DNA of 64,000 bases from Variovorax paradoxus EPS. Lineage in GTDB: Bacteria > Pseudomonadota > Gammaproteobacteria > Burkholderiales > Burkholderiaceae_C. The notes beneath the pieces were generated by a model that saw only the letters and a program-made list of their open reading frames with translations, did not search any database and was not told where the DNA came from. The stretch spans positions 620,001-684,000 of the forward strand of contig NC_014931.1 in assembly GCF_000184745.1 (NCBI RefSeq). Direction: 5' to 3'. Of the stretch, positions 59,433 to 64,000 are shown in pieces. Each line of letters opens with the position of its first letter. The stretch's first letter is position 1. The translations under genes were made by a program, and so were the position numbers.

Positions 59433-61055
59433 ATGAGCGACAGCAACAAAAAGAGCCTCGAACATCTCGTCGGCCCCGGCGAAAGCCTTCGCGTGATGGA
59501 TTCGCTGAAACGCGGCGCCTCGCGGCGCGACATCCTCGCGATGCTGATGGCCGGCGGCATGCAGGCCACGCTGGCCGGCAGCCTCGCGGGCATGGCGGTG
59601 TCGGCGCATGCGCAGACGCCGCGGCGCGGTGGGCGCATTCGGGTGGCGGGCGCCACGGCCGCGGCAACCGACACGCTCGATCCGGCCAAGCAGTCGAACC
59701 AGACCGACTACTCGCGCTGCAACATGGTCTACAACGGCCTGACCTCGCTGGACGGCAGCCTCACGCCGCAGCCCGCGCTGGCCGAATCGTTCACCACCAA
59801 GGACGCCAAGACATGGGTCTTCACGCTGCGCAAGGGCGTGACCTTCCACGACGGCAAGTCGCTCTCGCCCGCCGACGTGGTGTTCTCGGTGATGCGCCAC
59901 AAGGACCCAGCCACCGCGTCCAAGGCCAAGGTGCTCGCCGACCAGATCGAGAGCGTCAAGGCCACCGGCGCCAACGAAGTGACCTTCGTGCTCACTGCGC
60001 CGAACGCCGACCTGCCGGTGATCCTGGGCACCTCGCACTTCCATATCGTCAAGGAAGGCACCACCGACTTCAACGCGGGCATCGGCACCGGTCCCTACAA
60101 GCTGAAAGAGTTCAAGCCCGGCATCCGTTCGGTGGTGGTGCGCAACGACGCCTACTGGAAGCCCGGCAAGCCCTACCTGGACGAGATCGAGTTCGTGGGC
60201 ATCGGCGACGAGAGCGCGCGGGTCAATGCGCTGCTGTCGGGCGGGATGGATCTGGTCGGCGTGGTCAACCCGCGTTCGGTGGAACGCGTGAAGGGAACGC
60301 CGGGCTTCAGCATCTTCGTCACGCAATCGGGCCAGTACACCGACCTGGTGATGCGCAAGGACGTGGGCCCCGGCGCCAACCCGGACTTCGTGCTCGGCAT
60401 GAAGCATCTGTTCGACCGCGAACAGATGAAGAAGACCATTGCGCTCGACTACGCGGTGATCGGCAACGACCAGCCGATCGACCCGACCAACCGCTTCCAC
60501 TTCGGCGGCCTGCCGCAGCGTCCTTTCGACCTGGACAAGGCGAAGTTCCACCTGCAGAAGTCCGGCGTCACGGGCAAGGTGCCGATCGTGGCTTCGCCGG
60601 TGGCGCTGTACTCGGTGGAGATGTCCCTCATGCTGCAGCAGACGGCGCAGCGCGCGGGGCTGGAGCTGGACATCAAGCGCATGCCGGCCGACGGCTACTG
60701 GTCGAACCACTGGCTCAACAGCCATGTGGGCTTCGGCAATGTCAACCCGCGCCCGAGCGCCGACGTGTTGCTCACGCAGTTCTTCCAGTCGGGCGCGGCC
60801 TGGAACGAGTCGCGCTGGAAGAGCGAGAAGTTCGACCAGCTGCTGCTCGCCTCCCGCGCCGAGACCGACCTGGCCAAGCGCAAGCAGATGTACGCCGACA
60901 TGCAGACCATGATCCACCAGGACGCGGGCCTCGGCATTCCGCTGTTCCTTGCGAGCATCGACGGTCACACGTCGAAGCTCAAGGGCCTGTCGCCGATTCC
61001 GCTGGGCGGGCTCATGGGCTACAACTTCGCCGAGAACGTGTGGCTCGAGGCATGA
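59433..61055 (+). CDS. ABC transporter solute-binding protein, family 5, Tat-type signal
   Basis: A protein of 540 residues starting at ATG 59433 with AGGAG upstream. The N-terminus has a 30-residue lead, then SRRDILAM with twin arginines at 31-32, a hydrophobic stretch and a cleavage site after AHA (residue 60), so export by the Tat system is likely. The mature part is a family 5 (peptide/opine/nickel type) binding protein: YNGLTSLDGSLTPQPALAES, WVFTLRKGVTFHDGKSLSPA, GIGTGPYKLKEFKPG, HLFDREQMKKTIALDYAVIG. It feeds the permeases and ATPase encoded next. Confidence 0.94.
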   Translation: MSDSNKKSLEHLVGPGESLRVMDSLKRGASRRDILAMLMAGGMQATLAGSLAGMAVSAHAQTPRRGGRIRVAGATAAATDTLDPAKQSNQTDYSRCNMVYNGLTSLDGSLTPQPALAESFTTKDAKTWVFTLRKGVTFHDGKSLSPADVVFSVMRHKDPATASKAKVLADQIESVKATGANEVTFVLTAPNADLPVILGTSHFHIVKEGTTDFNAGIGTGPYKLKEFKPGIRSVVVRNDAYWKPGKPYLDEIEFVGIGDESARVNALLSGGMDLVGVVNPRSVERVKGTPGFSIFVTQSGQYTDLVMRKDVGPGANPDFVLGMKHLFDREQMKKTIALDYAVIGNDQPIDPTNRFHFGGLPQRPFDLDKAKFHLQKSGVTGKVPIVASPVALYSVEMSLMLQQTAQRAGLELDIKRMPADGYWSNHWLNSHVGFGNVNPRPSADVLLTQFFQSGAAWNESRWKSEKFDQLLLASRAETDLAKRKQMYADMQTMIHQDAGLGIPLFLASIDGHTSKLKGLSPIPLGGLMGYNFAENVWLEA

Positions 61056-61089
61056 CGCGCGCGGGCCATCGCTGCATGGGATGTTCGCC

Positions 61090-62046
61090 ATGAACCGCGT
61101 GATCCTCAAGCTCCTCGGCCAGCGCATTGCGCTCGCGCTGCTGTCGCTGCTGACGGTGTCGGTGGTCGTTTTCGCGATCACCGCGGTGCTGCCGGGCGAC
61201 GCGGCGCAGGAGCAACTCGGCCAGGACGCCACGCCCGAAGCGGTGGCGGCCCTGCGCGCCCAGATGGGCCTGGACGTGCCGGCGCCCCAGCGCTATGCGA
61301 AGTGGCTCTTCGGCATGCTGAAGGGCGACCCCGGCCTTTCGTCCACCACGCAGATGCCGGTGGCCGAAATGGTGGCCAGCCGCCTGCCCAACTCGTTGTT
61401 GCTGGCCGCCGTCACGGCGCTGTTCTCGGTGCCGATCGCGCTGACGCTGGGCATCGCCTCGGCGGTGTGGCGAGGCTCCTGGTTCGACCGCGCGGCCTCC
61501 ACCACGGCGGTGGGCGTGGTGTCGGTGCCGGAGTTCCTGGTCGCGACGCTCGCGGTGCTGGTCTTCGCGGTCAAGCTGCGATGGTTGCCTGCGCTTTCGT
61601 TCGTGAGCGACATCGAGTCGCTGGGCCAGATGCTGCGCGCCTTCGCCATGCCGGTGCTGGTGCTGTGCTGCGTGATCGTGGCGCAGATGATGCGCATGAC
61701 GCGCGCCGCGGTCATCGACCAGCTCGAGGCGCCCTACATCGAGATGGTGCGCCTGAAGGGCGCTTCGCCGATGCGCATGGTGCTCGCGCATGCGCTGCCC
61801 AATGCGGTGGGGCCGATTGCCAACGCGGTGGCGCTGAGCCTGTCTTACCTGCTGGGCGGCGTGATCATCGTGGAGACGATCTTCAACTACCCGGGCATCG
61901 CCAAGCTGATGGTCGACGGCGTCTCGCAACGCGACATTCCGCTGGTGCAGACCTGCACCATGATCTTCTGCTGCGCCTACCTGATCCTGGTGACGACGGC
62001 CGACATCTTCGGCATCCTTGCCAACCCGCGGCTGCGGCACCGCTGA
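61090..62046 (+). CDS. ABC transporter permease (DppB-like)
   Basis: A protein of 318 residues. It has the N-terminal span ALALLSLLTVSVVVFAITAV, followed by LPGDAAQEQLGQDATPEAVA, typical of the DppB/OppB family. Five further hydrophobic segments follow, with the EAA loop near YIEMVRLKGASPMRMVLAHA. I start it at ATG 61090 (MNRVILKLLGQRIA) with GGGA about 8 bases before; an in-frame ATG at 61081 is an alternative. It is 34 bases after the binding-protein gene and 10 bases before the second permease. Confidence 0.93.
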   Translation: MNRVILKLLGQRIALALLSLLTVSVVVFAITAVLPGDAAQEQLGQDATPEAVAALRAQMGLDVPAPQRYAKWLFGMLKGDPGLSSTTQMPVAEMVASRLPNSLLLAAVTALFSVPIALTLGIASAVWRGSWFDRAASTTAVGVVSVPEFLVATLAVLVFAVKLRWLPALSFVSDIESLGQMLRAFAMPVLVLCCVIVAQMMRMTRAAVIDQLEAPYIEMVRLKGASPMRMVLAHALPNAVGPIANAVALSLSYLLGGVIIVETIFNYPGIAKLMVDGVSQRDIPLVQTCTMIFCCAYLILVTTADIFGILANPRLRHR

Positions 62047-62056
62047 AGGGAATCTC

Positions 62057-62962
62057 ATGGAAACCTCCACATCTTCAGCCGTTGCGAACGCCGCGGTGCC
62101 CGCGGTGCCGGTGCCGCAGAAACGCAGGGGCCGCATGCTGCCGTGGCTCGGCGGCTTCGGCGTCTCGGGCCTGCTGGGCCTCGCGGTGCTCGTGTTCTGG
62201 CTGCTCGCGGCGCTGCTCGGCCCGTGGCTGCTCTCGCACGGCACGGCCGCGATGGGCACCTCCAACGTCTTCGAGCCGATCAGCGCGGCGCACTGGCTCG
62301 GGACCGACTACCTTGGCCGCGACATGCTGGCGCTCATCATCGAAGGCGCGCGCTACACGATCGGCGTCGCGCTGCTGGCCACGCTGCTGGCCAGCGGAAC
62401 CGGCACCACCCTCGCGCTGCTGGCCGCCGCCAGCGGCCGCTGGACCGATTCGGTGCTCAGCCGCGGGCTGGACACGCTGACCGCGATCCCGAGCAAGATG
62501 TTCGCGCTCATCATGGTGGCGGGCTTCGGTTCGTCGGTGGCGATGCTGGTGGTCACCGCGGCCATCATCTACGTGCCCGGCGCCTACCGCATGGCGCGCT
62601 CGCTGGCCGTGAACATCAACGCGCTCGACTACGTGACCGTGGCGCGCACGCGCGGCGAAGGCACGCTCTACATCATGCTGCGCGAGATCCTGCCGAACAT
62701 CCTCGGCCCGATGCTGGCCGACCTGGGCCTGCGCTTCGTCTATGTGGTGCTGCTGCTGGCGAGCCTGAGCTTCCTGGGCCTGGGCATCCAGCCGCCGGCG
62801 GCCGACTGGGGTTCGCTGGTGCGCGAGAACATCGGCGCGCTGGCCATGGGCGGTGCCTCGGTGATCGTGCCGGCGCTGGCCATCGCGAGCCTGACCATCG
62901 CGGTCAATCTGGTCATCGACAACCTGCCCGGCCGAGCCGCGCGCGAACGGGGGAAGCTCTGA
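62057..62962 (+). CDS. ABC transporter permease (DppC-like)
   Basis: A protein of 301 residues, the second permease subunit. After a cytoplasmic N-terminus comes a span (LLGLAVLVFWLLAALLGPWL), the characteristic HWLGTDYLGRDMLALIIEGA motif of DppC/OppC proteins, and an EAA loop in ALDYVTVARTRGEGTLYIML. The end has FLGLGIQPPAADWGSLV, another family mark. Its stop overlaps the ATPase start (TGATG at 62960). Confidence 0.94.
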   Translation: METSTSSAVANAAVPAVPVPQKRRGRMLPWLGGFGVSGLLGLAVLVFWLLAALLGPWLLSHGTAAMGTSNVFEPISAAHWLGTDYLGRDMLALIIEGARYTIGVALLATLLASGTGTTLALLAAASGRWTDSVLSRGLDTLTAIPSKMFALIMVAGFGSSVAMLVVTAAIIYVPGAYRMARSLAVNINALDYVTVARTRGEGTLYIMLREILPNILGPMLADLGLRFVYVVLLLASLSFLGLGIQPPAADWGSLVRENIGALAMGGASVIVPALAIASLTIAVNLVIDNLPGRAARERGKL

Positions 62963-64000
62963 TGGGTGCCTCACTCACTGTCAAGGGCCTGTGCATCTGC
63001 GCAGGCACCAGCACGCTGGTCGACAACCTGAGCTTCTCGGTGCAGCCGGGCGAAGTGCTCGCGCTCATCGGCGAATCGGGCTCGGGCAAGACCACCACCG
63101 CGCTCGCGCTCATGGGCCATGCGCGCGACGGCTGCCGCATCTCGGGTGGCAGCGTGCGCATCGGCGAGACCGACGTGCTGGCGCTCGATGCCCGTGCGCA
63201 GCGCGCATTGCGCGGCCGCACGGTCGCCTACATCGCGCAGAGCGCGGCCGCATCGTTCAACCCGTCGCGCACGATCATGGACCAGGTGGTCGAGCCCACC
63301 GTGATCCACGGCCTGTGCAAGCGCGCCGAGGCCGAGGCCAAGGCGGTGCAGCTCTTTCGCGAGCTCGCGCTGCCCGATCCGGAAGGCATCGGCGCGCGCT
63401 ATCCGCATCAGGTGTCGGGCGGCCAGCTGCAGCGGCTGATGGCGGCGATGGCGCTTATCGGCGACCCCGACCTCGTGATCCTCGACGAGCCGACCACCGC
63501 GCTGGACGTGACCACGCAGATCGAGGTGCTGCGCGCCTTTCGCCGCGTGGTCCGCGAGCGCCGCGCCACCGCGGTGTACGTGAGCCACGACCTCGCGGTG
63601 GTGGCGCAGATGGCCGACCACATCCTGGTGTTGCGCAACGGCGGCATGCGCGAGATGAACGCGACCGCGCAGATCCTCGCCGCGCCGGCCGACGACTACA
63701 CCAGGAGCCTGCTGGCAGCGGCCCGGCCGGTGGTGCGCGCGTCGGCCAAGGCCGCGAACGACGATCCCGAGTTGCTGCTGGAAGTACGCCAGCTCTCGGC
63801 CGGCTACGGGCCGGTGGATGCACAGGGGCGGCCGGCCAAGCCGATCCTGGAAAACATCGACCTCAAGCTCTACCGCGGCCAGGCCATCGGCGTGATCGGC
63901 GAATCGGGCTCGGGCAAGACCACGCTCGCGCGCGCCGTGGCGGGCCTGCTCAAGCCCAGCCACGGCAGCGTGCTGTTCCATGGCCGCGAACTGAAACCGA
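62962..64000 (+). CDS. Double-domain ABC transporter ATPase (DppD-DppF fusion type), partial
   Basis: The first 346 residues of a protein that runs past the right edge. The first ATPase domain has Walker [11 protein letters not shown] near 36-45, the signature [15 protein letters not shown], and Walker [14 protein letters not shown] with [14 protein letters not shown] second domain starts at about 275 ([20 protein letters not shown]), with another [18 protein letters not shown] near 313. Two fused nucleotide-binding domains would power the transporter made by the two permeases. The stop codon is outside the window. Confidence 0.94.
   Translation, partial: MGASLTVKGLCICAGTSTLVDNLSFSVQPGEVLALIGESGSGKTTTALALMGHARDGCRISGGSVRIGETDVLALDARAQRALRGRTVAYIAQSAAASFNPSRTIMDQVVEPTVIHGLCKRAEAEAKAVQLFRELALPDPEGIGARYPHQVSGGQLQRLMAAMALIGDPDLVILDEPTTALDVTTQIEVLRAFRRVVRERRATAVYVSHDLAVVAQMADHILVLRNGGMREMNATAQILAAPADDYTRSLLAAARPVVRASAKAANDDPELLLEVRQLSAGYGPVDAQGRPAKPILENIDLKLYRGQAIGVIGESGSGKTTLARAVAGLLKPSHGSVLFHGRELKP

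Overview
The DNA is very GC-rich, densely coded, and carries two families of palindromic extragenic repeats common in Burkholderiales. Together with the gene content (Bug-type tricarboxylate binding protein, Nit1C cluster, large type VI secretion locus) this points to a soil or plant-associated betaproteobacterium of the Comamonadaceae, most like Variovorax or Acidovorax. This is inferred from recognised protein families and style; no database search was possible. No rRNA, tRNA, CRISPR array, insertion sequence or phage gene was seen.

Region 1 (1-39309) is most of a type VI secretion system (T6SS). Rightward: the tail of an unrecognised gene, a membrane protein, a secreted caspase-like peptidase, an Hcp-like protein, impE/tagJ, tssE, tssF, tssG, a TPR-methyltransferase and clpV (tssH). 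Two vgrG islands follow. The first (12573-20432) is vgrG, DUF2169-pentapeptide, pentapeptide, DUF3540 and a bare DUF4150 spike cap. The second (20520-28847) is vgrG, DUF6484, DUF2169, a ketosynthase-like protein, a DUF4150 cap fused to an HH-type nuclease (Tse7-like), a putative beta-propeller immunity protein and a TIGR02270-like protein. Then come tagH (FHA) and pppA (phosphatase), facing a leftward block of a lysozyme-like gene, hcp, tssC, tssB and tssA. tssJ is divergent from tssA. A short IcmF-like gene and a tssL-DUF4384 fusion close the locus. tssK and a full-length tssM are not in the window and probably lie to its left.

Region 2 (39552-40416) is an orphan NarL-type response regulator and a long inverted repeat.

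Region 3 (40417-47966) is a complete Nit1C cluster read leftward (nitB-nitC-nitD-nitE-nitF-nitG-nitH, including a nitrilase and a radical SAM protein), linked in the literature to nitrogen starvation and cyanide assimilation. It is divergent from a MocR-type regulator. The intergenic region carries three pairs of a TGCRATCAA-like direct repeat, the probable operators.

Region 4 (47947-64000) is metabolic: a Nudix hydrolase with a degenerate C-terminal domain, a Bug/TctC binding protein, an OmpR-type two-component system, an Lrp regulator, a class III aminotransferase, a GhrA-like dehydrogenase, a double GNAT protein, and a rightward run of a HAD hydrolase, a DAO-type amine oxidase and a peptide/opine-type ABC transporter cut by the window end. 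The aminotransferase, oxidase and transporter suggest uptake and oxidation of an amine- or peptide-like compound.
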